Shown here: positions 47,311 through 58,872 of the stretch, in pieces
Position numbering within the stretch: the first letter of the stretch is position 1
Layout of the letters: each line of letters starts with the position of its first letter
Origin: Erodium maritimum
Taxonomy: Eukaryota; Streptophyta; Magnoliopsida; Geraniales; Geraniaceae
Assembly (NCBI GenBank): GCA_963921825.1
Contig: OY997591.1
Location: forward strand, 18,967,515-19,031,514
Direction of reading: 5' to 3'
DNA length: 64,000 bases
Position numbers and translations under genes: made by a program
The notes under the pieces: model-generated
What the model was told of the DNA's origin: nothing
The model's input: the letters and a program-made list of their open reading frames with translations, nothing else
The model's database searches: none

Positions 47311-48372
47311 ATCCGGGTTCATGTCTTTGGGGAAGGTCATTGTTGGTGGTGTCGGTTCTACTTTACGAGTTTGAGGTTGAGTCTGGTGAGTGAGGTTACT
47401 GAGCAGCTGGTTTGCGATCCTTTGTGATCTTGTTTGGTGTTGTGTAGTTTCTTTCGAGTCCTTGGGAGAGGTCGTGATCGTCGTGTCGGGTCTACTTTAC
47501 GTGTCAAGGTGTTGAGTTGGTCATGGAAGGTAACGGGTTGTGTGTCCGTTAAGTTACTTGAGTTTGGGGATGGTATTCCCGATGTTGGGTTTAGTTTTGG
47601 TGTTACCGGCTTTGTCTGCTAATTATGCCGTAGTCAGTCTGTTATCTGTGGTGGTGAGTGAACGCTCACCCCTAGCTGCTTTTCCTACAGGTACTGTTCG
47701 TGGGACGGACTAGGTGAGCTCTCGAAGCTTGTGGAGCTAGGAGCGGAGTCCGGGTTTTGTCTTTTGAGTCTAGTGACGGATACCTTGTACTTTTGTCCAC
47801 TTGTTGGGACGTGTTTTAAACTGTAATTTTATTTTGTTGAACAAATGGTACTTTTAAAGCGTTTAATGAAAACAGGTTTCAAGTGTTTTCTTATTTTAAA
47901 AGGTTCGCGTCCTGAGTTCGGTTCGCTGAAATTGGGGCGTGACAGACGGGTCGGTGGTACCGGTGGAAGCGAAGGAGAAGGAGAGTAGTCCGTGGAAGGA
48001 CGCCTTCCTTCAATCTCGTCAGAGCCGACCATCTACTTATACTGTTGTTACTCGGTCGAGAAATCGTTCGTTGACTCGGGAACGTTCCATTAAGACAACG
48101 CCCCCTGTTTCGACTTTGTGGAGAGCGTCTCATAAGGCTCGGCAGAATCAGCTCGTTAGGCTTCTTTTTGTTGGGTCTGTTCGGTTTTCTTTGTTTTTGG
48201 GTTAAGGTCTGTGCTTAGGGTTCCCTCCTTACCAGAAGTCTCTTGTAAGCATGTTACTGGTCTTTTGACCTCCTTTGCTATGATTTTTGAATCAGGGTTT
48301 TTCTGAATCCTCCTATGGATTCGTTTTATAAAAAAATTCGAGCTTATCAGTTTTTTTTATCACAACACAACC

Positions 48373-48987
48373 AATAGTTTGATAACAAATACAATAAAGA
48401 TAAATTAACACATATTCGGATCATATACATACAGCAAAATAAGCACAAAAGACATCATATATATCAAAATAACAAATCAGTAGGTGTTTAGAAAGTGACA
48501 TGTTTTAAATCATAACATCATCAACTAGATTGTACTTAAGAATATTATAAATACCTTCAAATAAGTAATTCCCAAATCAGTTATGCAGGGAACTTATAAT
48601 GCTTTCAAGTTTGTAAGCCCTGCAATATAATAGTATAATTAACGCGTCGGAAAAGACAAACGTGTTGCAACAACTAACACAATGAAAAAAAGACATTTTA
48701 ACATGTTCAAGGTTCATGTGTTCAGATCAAAAAAAAAAAATGAAATTACACACACATTATGTACAAATCAATTAAGAATAAGAAAACCCCATACGTTAAC
48801 CCATATCATCACATTCAAAATACGGTAAAATATACATGAATTGAGGAAGTTGGTGTAGAAGAAAAACCTTGCTCATTGAGAAGCCTTTGTGTTTTCTGTT
48901 AATGACATAACAAAACCTTCAAGAGTTATATTAAACCAAGTATGAGTTACAGTCTACTGCATTTCGTGTTAATTCATAGTTCATAAT
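48373..48987. other. AT-rich intergenic DNA, nothing recognised
   Basis: No gene, no repeat ends. Confidence 0.6.
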
Positions 48988-49831
48988 TGTTGGAGAAATT
49001 TGACTTTTAAAGCCACACTTGTTTTTTTGCCTTTTGCTGGTGTCCCACATCGGAAGCAGATGGGAACACAAGTGTGTTAATAAAGCATCTCCTCCCTTCC
49101 TTGTTCATAACATGAACTGGGCTTGCCTATGCTTGCTGGGCTGGAGTGGGCCTCGTGCACGCCGTCGCCGCCTTCCGTGCGGGCCGGGCCGGGTTGGGCT
49201 TTGGTTCGGGTGGAGCCCCTGCGGGGCAGGCTGAAGCAGGAGATTTATTTCTTTTTGGACAAAAGTTTTACTGTTTTGTTTCAGCATACTTTTTCAAACA
49301 ATTTCAAATTATCTGATTTAGTCGTGACTGAGTGGTTCCGAAATTCAATGGGTTTGACCCATTTTAGAAATCGTTGGACTAGATTTATTTGGTAAATCAG
49401 TCGGTTTTTACGTTTCTACCCTCGCGTTTCAAAGGCTATAAAAGCAGCTCTGGTCTCTCTTGTTTCATTACGTTTTTACTCAAGTTTCCAGAGCCAAAAT
49501 ATACACGAATTCAGTCACTCTCCCAAACGTTTTCAATCACCCGTTCTGGTTACTGTCCTACTGTTTCCATGTCCGGCAGAGCGAGTGGACGTGCTGCTGG
49601 ATAAGAGCTGAGAGATCCTTGGGGAGCAATCGCTGCTGCTCGCCACCTCGGGCACGCCGGAACTTTTGCTTCAAAGTCAGTGGATTTCCGTGCCACGACT
49701 CAGCTGTTCCTCTTTGTTCTGCATGTCACACCGGTTGGTCATTCCAGTTTTTCGATTTCTATTGCATACTATTATTGTTTCTGCGTTTTGTTCTGCAAAT
49801 CATTTTCCAGTTTGCGAAATTAATTCCAACA
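48988..49831 (+). mobile_element. Solo LTR of a Ty1/Copia element, 844 bp
   Basis: The ends TGTTGGA and TCCAACA are perfect 7-bp inverted repeats. The motif TGTCCCACATCGGAAG (near 49041), typical of plant Copia LTRs, and a TATA box (TATAAAAG at 49437) are present. The flanks are ATAAT and AGAAT, 5 bp with one difference. No primer-binding site or coding region follows. Confidence 0.85.
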
Positions 49832-50896
49832 AGAATAACTATCATGTAGCTGTCATCTCTAATTCGACAGGTAGAATCATTCTCATACTATCGGTTAAGA
49901 TTAAAATGAGTGTTTAGATCAAAAGTAGAATAAAATGCATGTAATTAGAGAGAGAATGCACGGTCATGGATGCCAATTTTTGTTGGGATAAGCAAGGCGA
50001 CCCCAAACCGATATGACCTGAGGAGGCCGGGGACACCCAAAACGACCGAGAATAATAATAAGGTCGGTAAATCAACAACACGAAATAAGGGAAAACGGAA
50101 GAGAAGTACAATACCTGATGAAAGATGGAGGGCATCAGAAGAAGCAAATTTTGGGGAGACCAGTTGTAGGAATCGCAGTGTTGTGGGAGTGAAGCAAATC
50201 CGGACGTAGAAATAAAAGGGCGGGAGCGATCGTCCGTCTGCAATGCTGAGTAAATGCAGCTCTATGGAAACGTCTTAACGGCTGAAAGAGGAAACCGGAT
50301 CCAACATTGATGTCGATTAAATGTAGTGGAGGCCATCGATTTTCGAGGAAGACGAAGAGGGAGAAGTAGCCGAAGCTATTGCCGACCAATAACTAAGGCC
50401 TCCATCCATTAATTACCAACCAGTGCAAGAGAACAATCAGATGAGTAACGACAGAATATTAAGAAGAAAGAAATAGCCAGATAGATAGCAAAAGAGGAGC
50501 TTGAGAAACATAGAGAGAGATGAGGATAGAGGGATTTAGCTGAATTTAGTGTGCCACGTAGGTACCATACTGGTGGGAGTTCTCTTATTAGAGTCTTATA
50601 GATTCATTTTGTGACAATGTACCAAGTCTAATTCTCATTTTGGATGTGATTCACAATTATTAACTTATCATTTGTCAAATTAACTCCAATCCTTTTATAA
50701 ATACACATCTATAATACTATAATACACACCAGGCGCCATTTGCAACACAGGGAATATGACATCCAATAATAATGTTGTACATAATATTTCACACAGTTTG
50801 GAATGCTGTCCCATTTAGAACTAAAATCTTTATATTCGATGTTATCAAGCAACTTCCCTGAAACTAGGGTTTTGCGAAAGATTTCGAACGGCAACT
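49832..50896. other. Unassigned DNA between the Copia LTR and a LINE
   Basis: Mixed composition with short frames on both strands (for example minus 50243-49914) that match nothing. A minus-strand exon-like GC-rich stretch near 50000-50400 could be a gene-end or captured fragment. The LINE at 50897 may start somewhere in this stretch. Confidence 0.35.
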
Positions 50897-52426
50897 ATGC
50901 CTTCTCCAATGGAATCTGGTCATCAACACAACAAGAGTGAGGGCGAGCACAGTGGTGGTCGGCCGGTGTCCTCTCCCTCTCCCGATCGTGTTGTTTCCCT
51001 ATCCTGATCCGGATCGCCACAGGTGACGTCGGAGGAGGGAAGTGTCTGGTTTACCTCTCAGAGAGAGGAGGGGCAATCAGGGGTGGTCCGAGGGTCGGGC
51101 AGACGATCACAAGGACATATGATGGATTATCGCCGAGGGCTGCTATGGCGAACTACGACGGTGGGGCCTCAGTCATGGCCGCATCAAATTGATGTGGGGA
51201 AGGCAGCGGAGATTTCGCCAATGAGGGGATCTCCACCACTGGGATTCCGGTGGGGTACGACTATGACCGGTGTGATGGAGGCGGTGGAACAGGAAGTCGA
51301 AGTGGAGGGGAGTAGCTTCCCTCGTTTCCGGCCACCTGGTGCATATCTCCTCCAGCACGGAAAAGGAATCGGGCCAATAGGTGATGGTGCTTCCGAAACC
51401 TGAAACGACGACATAGAGAAGGAGGTCGGGCAAGGAACCGTTTAGGGTTTCGAAGGAGCGTGGGCTTGTTGGACCGGTGGGATCAGGCGTGCTGGCTGAT
51501 GAACGCCGGGCTTGGCATGGGCCTGCGGAGAGGGTCGGCCTAGGAATGGAGGGACAGAGGCCCAGAGAGAAGATGGCTTATCCACTCGGGCCAACAACTT
51601 GGGTATGGGTGGTAACCCACGACCCGACCTGGTAGCATATGCAGGTAAGTTCGGAACCCGTGATGGGTCGGGCCCATCGAGAAGGCGGGTCAAAGGGGCA
51701 GATCGGGCCGGGTCTCGGAATCGAGACCCATACGGGTTTATTCTAGACCCGATTCAAGGATTTCTGGGGCATAAAATTGGGTATGTCATGGGGGATCTCG
51801 ATGAGCAGCTGGGGTCCATGCATATTAAGGAGGTGATCGTCTCGCCATCAGAAATTGGAGGGAGGGGGCCGAATTTTGCTTCCGTCTTGGCAGCAAAGGT
51901 ACTTATCATGCGTACCTTATACTGGAGGATTATGGAAAATCGCATGGAGAATTTATGGGGCATGAGAAATGTGGAGGCGCGGCCGTTAGAGGATGGAGTC
52001 GTGACTTTCTTTTTCAGAACAACAAAGGAACGAACCAGAGAATTGACTGGGGAGCCGTGGGCGTTCTAGGACTCGTTGGTCGTCTTTACGGATCTCAGGG
52101 CCCACATGCGGCGGGGGGATATGGTATTTACTCACTTCTCAATCTGGGTGAGAGTATCCAACCTCCCGGTAGGGGCATGGAATAGGGAAGTGGTGTTTCG
52201 AGTGGGGAATGCTTTGGGAGTGTTTCAGGCTGTGGATACAAATGCAGACGACATGTGCTGGGGTGATTTTATGCGGATCCGAATCAAGGTCGATATTCCA
52301 GTACCCCTCCAACGTGAATTATGGTTCTGTGTGACGGAATCTCGGTTACGTACTCTACTGCACATATCATATAAACATCTGCTAGAACACTGCTTTGGAT
52401 GTAGTTGCGCGGGTCATCTATTTTAG
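50897..52426 (+). pseudogene. LINE ORF1: DUF4283-type domain and CCHC-like knuckle
   Basis: The best preserved part, 51512-52426, is one frame with a single TAG (after GEPWAF near 52067). It shows ENLWGMRNVEARPLEDGVV and FRTTKERTRELTGEPWAF of the DUF4283-type domain, then WVRVSNLPVGAWNREVVFRVGN, IRIKVDIPVPL, and the knuckle HCFGCSCAGH. Upstream of 51512 the frame is interrupted. The product is the RNA-binding ORF1 protein of plant L1 elements, from a different subfamily than 29271-30732. Confidence 0.8.
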
Positions 52427-53255
52427 GCGTTTCCAATAGGTGGGGGGAAGAAGGGACCATCTTTGAGATCTTCGGTAGATCCTCATACGACCTTGATGAA
52501 GGCAAAACATGAAAACGTCGTCTTGAGGACGAACTGGGTATATCTTGGGGGAGCGTCGGGGGTGTCGTCTTGACTTTTTGCCCTAGTGGCCCCGAGGAGG
52601 GGACCCAGGGGAGGTGACTGCTCGTCCGCGGGTGGTCCGATCCTTCTTTTGGCAGGAGCCGTTGGAGGGTCAGACAGACCAACAAAGAGAGCCTACATCA
52701 GTATCGGCAGGGGTAAAACGGTTGGTGAGGGACGACTCGGAGGAGGACTCATAGGTTTCTACTCGGTCGGATGAAGCTTCATATGCAACGACGGGGGGGG
52801 GGGGGGGGTGGGTCGGCCGGTTTCACCGCCTCTCTAGACGTATGGTGGCAGCGATACCACCAAGAACCGGAAAAGTACTTCTCTACCAGTTCAGAGGCCA
52901 GCAATCCCGCGTTTTGTAGCCCTAACACCATAACTCAAGGGAGGACGACGCACGCTGGAAACCTGGGGGAGTACTCTGTCCACCAGTATCTGTTAACGAT
53001 AAGGGGTCTGCTCTGTCCTAGCCTCCGCCAGTCTGGATTAATTAGCTGTATCGGTGTCAATAGATTCTACCACAATATCACTTTTCAGGCGCCTTCATGA
53101 GGTAGTCGATGACTTGAGCGTTTTAGTTTTCTGTCCGAATGTCATCCATTGCAGACTCATTTTATTTATGTTATTTATTTTCTAGTGTTTTAGTGCTTTA
53201 TTACGTTGTAAACACTTGCTATTTAATATAATACCAATCGTTCATTCTCAAAAAA
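50897..53255 (+). mobile_element. L1-type LINE, ORF1 only, about 2.36 kb or more
   Basis: ORF1 starts at ATG 50897 and the element ends in TTCATTCTCAAAAAAGAAAA at about 53255. ORF1 has a DUF4283-type domain and a knuckle. About 800 bp separate ORF1 from the tail, and there is no reverse transcriptase. The 5' boundary and target duplication were not found. A run of about 17 G lies at 52793-52808. Confidence 0.75.
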
Positions 53256-53673
53256 GAAAAGATTAAATCGCGTATTCCATTCGAAGTTGTAAAAATAACG
53301 CTGAATACCCTTAATTAAACTAATTAGTAATGATTTTCATGTGCCAATCTTCCTTTCATGGTACCTTATTCTACTTGATGTTATTAACTTTTTTGTAAGG
53401 CAAGCAGAAAAAGTCTAATACATCACGGTAATAATCATTTTCTGAAAATCTTACAAATTTTAAATTGTGTCGTAGGGGTGCTGTTAATTGACTATAACCC
53501 CAAGGCCCATCACTGGACATGAATAGCAGAGTCTGCGTTGGCATTGACTAAAAGTATTGTAGTCCGCGTTAGCATTGACTACTCTGATATCAGAAAATGA
53601 TCATGAATTTCGATCGACAAACACGTTTATCGGTTGGTTTTGAGCTTCTTGAATGGGCCACAATCAATTCCAA
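53256..53673. other. AT-rich intergenic DNA, nothing recognised
   Basis: No gene or repeat ends. GCATTGACTA occurs twice near 53540 and 53570. Confidence 0.55.
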
Positions 53674-54267
53674 CTAACTTAATCAGTTTTTTTATCAGCA
53701 AAACATAATTAAATTAGACTTCTTTTGAGATAACAGAGGGATTACAAAAGTTCTAACGATTCCAACCAAAAACCCAAAGGGCACTACCCAACTAAGAGCA
53801 TAAGGTGTTATGCCTACGAAGTTTGTAAACCAAGTAACATCATGTACCACAAAATCAAGCCTAGTACCCCAAAAAATTACTCAAACCAACAAAGCTTGCA
53901 CTCCATACAACAACAAACAACAAAGGAAGTTTGTGAAATCGAATTAAAACTCCCCCCAATGCAGAGAGGACAACACAGAACCTCCACAATATTGGCAATT
54001 GAGTCTTAATAAGGAATTGGCAATTGAATGTTGTGAATGATCAGGTGTTAGTAGAACCAGCTTCTTACTGGAAAGGTATGCCAAAATGTTTCCAATAGCT
54101 CAAATATAAATAGATGTTCCAGCTTCAGTTGTGATTACGCAGCAGCAAATTCCAGAGGTTATCCTACATCTTTAGGCTCAGCTCTAGTTAACAGAGTTCA
54201 CACAGTAGGAAGGAGCAGCAAAGACATCTGCAAGAGAAGAACACACTCAACCTGCATCTACCCTCAC

Positions 54268-56142
54268 CAGGGGCGGAACTAGAGCATGTGTAGGGTATTC
54301 CATGGAATACCCAAAACAAAAGAAAAATAGCTCGATGGTTAAAGGATTCTCAGACTTCATCCTCCACCTGGGTTCGATACCTCCTTGTGGAATACCCTTC
54401 TTTTTTTTTTTCCGATTTTTGATCTTGGAATACCCTTCTTTTTCCGCAACTTATATTATGTATTTTCCCACTTTCTTCATATGGGTAAAGGCAAAGACCA
54501 GTTGTTATGTTGGACTAAGACACAACTTGTATATGTGTCTCCTGTTTTTGGAGGTGTCTCCTGTCCGTATATGTGTAAATTATTATAATTAAATGGTCCT
54601 ATCAAAAGAGTAAAACTGACAATAAGTCAGAGTTCTTTTTAATATAACCATTTATTTTAAGTACTACCCCATTTACATACTAAAGTGCACAGTCTCATTT
54701 TGTTTGTGTTCGTATATCAATTAAATTTTATATTACTAAATTACTCATCTTTTATAACATAAATATAATTATATTATGCCCCATAAAATTATCAAATACA
54801 AGTATGAAATTACATACATTACTAAAATCAAGTTAATAATCAAAATCTTAAACATTGTATCGTAAATATATTTAAAAAAATATATAAATAATCATTTTTT
54901 AATCGTAAACGTTATTGAATAAATAACAAAACCTTAAAAAAAATTATGAGTACTAATAATGAAGAAGTTTTTATTAAATAAATAAAAACAACAAACCCCG
55001 TTATTACTCTCTCTGCTAGGGTTTCTGAACCCATAGCATAGGCGTCGCGTCTCTGTCTCTCCCAGCCAAAGTCTGGTCTTTCTCTGCCGTAATGACGCTG
55101 CTCTACCCCCAACCCTTACTCCCTTTTCCTACGCCCACATCCACCGCATCGATTCCTTCGTCATCACCCCCTAACCTCGATCATCGCCCCTACTGTCCCG
55201 ATCCCCTTCCTAGGTCCTAAGGGGAAGCCACTAGTATTGTCGCCCCCCTACTTAACACATGTCGCCTCTGAAGCCGGCGTCAGTATCTCCGCCCCCTTGG
55301 CCTTCGTCGAGACCTCCTCCTCGGTCTTTTATCGATTGGTTCTCGTTTACTTTATGTGTTATGTTCTTTTTTGCGAGGTTAATGATCAATGAGAGATGAT
55401 TCAGGGATTTTCTCCAAAGAGTCTGGGACTTTTACCGAGAGAAATCCCTGATGAAGTCATGCTCGGTTTTCAACCAGACTATATGGGTCCTCTATAGGTT
55501 TAGGGGACTAAGCGGCGATTTGGCCTAACCTTGAGCAGTCTTCATCAATTTCGCAATCAGTCTCGCCAAATAATCTGTAGATTAAGATTCATAAACTGCA
55601 TTGGGTTCAATTACTTATTAAAGACCGTCTTAGACGTTCTATTATGAAGAGAATATCGAACACTTGTGTTCTTTGTCTGTTCTTCGTGGTCAGGGATTTA
55701 TCCCTGATGCACTCAGATGTAGCAGAAATCTAAATTAATACAATTGCATCTTTTTTCTCAAAAAAGAATATTTATTTGTTTGGTTTTAAGTTCTCCCCTA
55801 ATATCATATATTATATCAATAATTAGGCATTGTAATTTTTTTATTTAATTTAATACCCTCGAATAAGTAATTTTGATTTACTATATGAATAAATATATTT
55901 GAAGGAGAGAAATAATCGAGACAACAATAGACATAAAGTTATGTGAAAATCAATTCACATTATAACAATTAATTTTTTTATATAATAAATGTCGTGTAAA
56001 TTACATATCAATCATCAAGATATACATAAGAATTATTGAATAAACAAAAATAATTATCTTATTAATATAATTTTAATTTTTTATAATATATTTAATAATT
56101 ATCGACGGAATACCCCAGATTATATTTCTGGTTCCGCCCCTG
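54268..56142. mobile_element. Non-autonomous hAT element, 1.88 kb
   Basis: It begins CAGGGGCGGAACTAGA and ends TCTGGTTCCGCCCCTG, and the 8-bp ACCCTCAC lies on both sides (54260-54267 and 56143-56150). Subterminal GGAATACCC motifs are repeated in both arms. There is no transposase. A LINE-like segment sits inside (about 54995-55770). Confidence 0.92.
54995..55770 (+). mobile_element. LINE-like insert in the hAT element
   Basis: It starts with a CT-rich leader (CTCTCTCTGCTAGGGTTTC) and ends TACAATTGCATCTTTTTTCTC then AAAAAAGA, like plant LINE tails. No frame is sustained. No clear target duplication, so the boundaries are approximate. Confidence 0.5.
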
Positions 56143-56603
56143 ACCCTCACACAAGAACTTGAAGAAGAAACACCCACACACCAAACAAGAGTAACCAGCA
56201 AAACCAGCAAAGAAAAAAGCAAGCCTTACTAAACTCACAACAGTAAACCCTTCCCACCCTAAACCCTTCCCAAACCCCAACCCAAACAGCTACAAACAAT
56301 TACCATTTTCTAAGACAAAAGGTCAGTCAATGTTGAGAATAGCCCCTTAAATTAGCAAAAGCAAACCAATCCAGCCACCTTGATACCTTTCCATCCCAGA
56401 GAGTGATTGACTTGTGCCCCAAGTAGCTAATTTAATCAGTTACACATGTATAACCAAAAATACAGAAGAAAAAAACACTTCTTTTCTGATGCCAAAAACT
56501 ATGGAAGGAGGATAAAAAATGAATTTAAAAACTATCATTTCATTACCCTTAGTGATGAAAAAATGATTACCAAAAACTAGAATTTAACATAAGAAATATA
56601 GGA

Positions 56604-56622
56604 ATATATATATATATATATA
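56604..56622. repeat. (TA)n microsatellite, left flank of MITE
   Basis: About nine TA units directly before the element at 56623. A matching run lies at 62789-62808. Confidence 0.9.
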
Positions 56623-58534
56623 GGATAAAAATCAGGTACAAACTTGTATCTTTCGTCAGAACGTAGAACTATCAATCTGGGCCCTTGGATCGTAGAATTA
56701 ATGGCCCAGATTTAATGCATATCTTTTAATATCTTTTTAATTAATGCATATCTTTTAATTGATTTCGTAATCAATCACCCCCCCCCCTGAATTTCGGTGG
56801 CCATTCGATCTGTAATAACCACTTCCGGTCAACGCCAGTCAAACCTGCGAAAAACAGGAAAATTTAAAAATTTTAAGACAGACACTTAACTTAACCTAAT
56901 TTGACCCCGAGGGTCTTACCGGACTTAAGATGACCCCGGTTTCGACAAAAATGAGTTCCGGGGGACTCAGGGCAACTTTCTGATCAATTTGGGAAAAGTT
57001 GACTTTTCGCTGTAAAAGTCAACCGAGCGACGTTTTGGTCCATTCGAGTACCGTTTTGGATCCAAAAAGCTTAGCCGTCGTCGCAGCGGTCTTAGTTGAG
57101 CCGTTTCCTTGTAGCCCGCCAAGTTTCGTATTTTCTTGGAAAAAGTGCCCGTTCGGGGCCCGAAACGTCCGATTTTCGCGAATCTGATTGGAAAATATCA
57201 AGTAGATATTTTCCAAAAGGTGTGGGACCCACCTTGCCACTTGGCCAACAAGTGGTGGTGTTTGTTTTGGGGTGAAAATAAGAAGAGAGGTATAGGGGGG
57301 GGGGGGTGTTCGGCCAAGCTTAATTCAAAAGGAAAAAAAATAGAAAGTAGAAGAGAAAAGTTAGAGAGAGAAGGAGAAGAGAGAAAAGGAGAAGAAGAAG
57401 AGAGCTAGGGTTTTGGGGCTACTATTCACGTCATCTCCACCATTTGATCATCTCAAAAGTTAGGGATTCAAGCTCACCTCATCCTCCTCTTGAGTAAACC
57501 GATTCCCGTTTTGTTGATTTTCAAATGTTAGGGTTTGGTTAAAAATGATGTGTTAGGGTTGTAGTGAGGTTAGGGGTTTGTTAGAGACGTTTTGGAGGTG
57601 GTTGGAGGAGAGATTGGACGTGTTCCGGTGACCGGAAGCTCGGGAGGAGCTTCGGCCACCGTGGGTGGTGGCCGGCCGGCCATGGGGTGGCTGGCCGGAG
57701 CTGGGACCAGCCCCCTCCATGGTGGCCGAGCCCCCATTGAAACCCTAGGGCCCACGGCCAAGTGGGTCGGGTGGGGCCCACGTGCTCGGGTGATCGGGTT
57801 TAGTGTTCGGGTGGTTTAAAACGTTCTCCGGACCATTTATCCTTAACCGAATCGAAATTTGGAATTAAATTGGAAAAGTTGTAATTAACGGGTTTTAGAA
57901 ACTTTAAACGTTAATTATTTGACTCAGAAGTCGGAATTCGTTTACGTCAAGTGCATTGGGGCCCTTGAATTATTCCAAGACCGTAGAAACAAAAACGGGA
58001 ATTTTTGGATCCCCGGAAGGGCATTTACAAAACCCGGGCAGATTCGCCATGTCGGGCGAATCGGGCCTTTACGGGTCCTTTATCGACAATGTCGAGTATT
58101 TGGGAAGTTTGGGAGTGATCAACATTGTTGGGGTTGCGTTTGGGCGTTAAGTTTATTAAATTCCGGTTTATTTCCTGCAAGTTAAAGTGCATTAAAAAAT
58201 GTGTTCTTTTAGATCGTACTGCGGACAGAGGCAAAGGGAAGCTCGGCGAGTGACTGGGATCACGTCGAGACTTAGTGGAGCACTTTTGGAGTTATATACG
58301 AGGTAGGGAAAAGTAGCCGGATCTCGGCCCTGACTAGGGAAAGTTAACAGTAGAATCGCATGTGACACCGGGGTGTCGTGGGTTAAGTAGGTTTATTGAA
58401 TATTAGAAAAGCATGATACGAGATTGTAGCGAATATGAGAAAAGCATGTGACACTTAGCAGTGTCGTAGGAGCAGAGAACTTAGCGATTTTAGAATTAGT
58501 GGAGGCATATGACCATGCCCGGAGGTTGATTGTT

Positions 58535-58815
58535 TAATTTATGTCTTGGGTGGCCATGAGAGCCCGTGTATTAGTGTTGGTGCCTTGGGTGGCCATGAGA
58601 GCCGTATTTGATTGTTGGTGTCTTGGGTGGCCATGAGAGCCCGTGTTATTTAAATTGGTGTCTTGGGTGGCCGTGAGAGCCCGTGTTTTACTGTCGGTGT
58701 TTTGGGGTTGCCGTGAGTGCCCGTGGGGTTGTTGAACCCGTGTTTTCACCGTTGGTGTTTTGGGTGACCGGGAGTGCCCGTGGGGTTGTTGAACCCGAGT
58801 CTTGACTGTTGAGGT
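58535..58815 (+). repeat. Minisatellite in solo LTR A
   Basis: About six units of 40-60 bp with GGGTGGCCATGAGAGCCCGT, homologous in position to the other arrays of the family. Confidence 0.85.
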
Positions 58816-58872
58816 GTCTTGAGTGGCCTTGAAAGCCTGTTTGTTGAACTTGTCTGTGATTGTGATTGTGGT

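Larger units (their letters stand above)
44644..47944 (+). mobile_element. Solo LTR, 3.3 kb, in the LINE remnant
   Basis: It runs from TGTAAAGACC to GGGGCGTGACA and is flanked by GACGG on both sides (44639-44643 and 47945-47949). A TATA box (ATATAAAC near 44803) precedes a CT-rich leader. Its left part is related to that of 58873-62006 (shared AACAAAAGCGGACCGCT block) but not to that of 4579-7884, while the right part is common to all. There is no internal region. Confidence 0.92.
44593..48357 (+). mobile_element. Short LINE remnant split by a solo LTR
   Basis: TATCACAACACAACC stands at 44578-44592 and 48358-48372, a perfect 15-bp duplication. The LINE itself is 44593-44643 plus 47950-48357, about 460 bp. 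Its 3' part matches the tail of the RRM-type LINE at 14570-16127 (GCATGTTACTGGTCTTTTGACC-like block, then ATAAAAAAA and GAGCTTAT). It is a strongly 5'-truncated copy. Confidence 0.82.
53689..56426 (-). mobile_element. 5'-truncated LINE 3' end, split by a hAT element
   Basis: CTAACTTAATCAGTT (53674-53688) and CTAATTTAATCAGTT (56427-56441) form a 15-bp duplication with one difference. On the minus strand the element ends TTTGCTGATAAAAAAA-like at its left edge. Its own sequence is 53689-54267 plus 56151-56426, about 855 bp, with no sustained frame. The tail resembles those at 40356 and 32698. Confidence 0.75.

Noticed and set aside
52786-52810. Run of G (and run of C at 30404-30422) as a functional G-quadruplex
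   Set aside because: Each is a single uninterrupted homopolymer in a dead LINE, more likely slippage or sequencing uncertainty.
54360-54395. tRNA-like GGGTTCGATACC
   Set aside because: No acceptor or anticodon stem. It lies in a hAT element.
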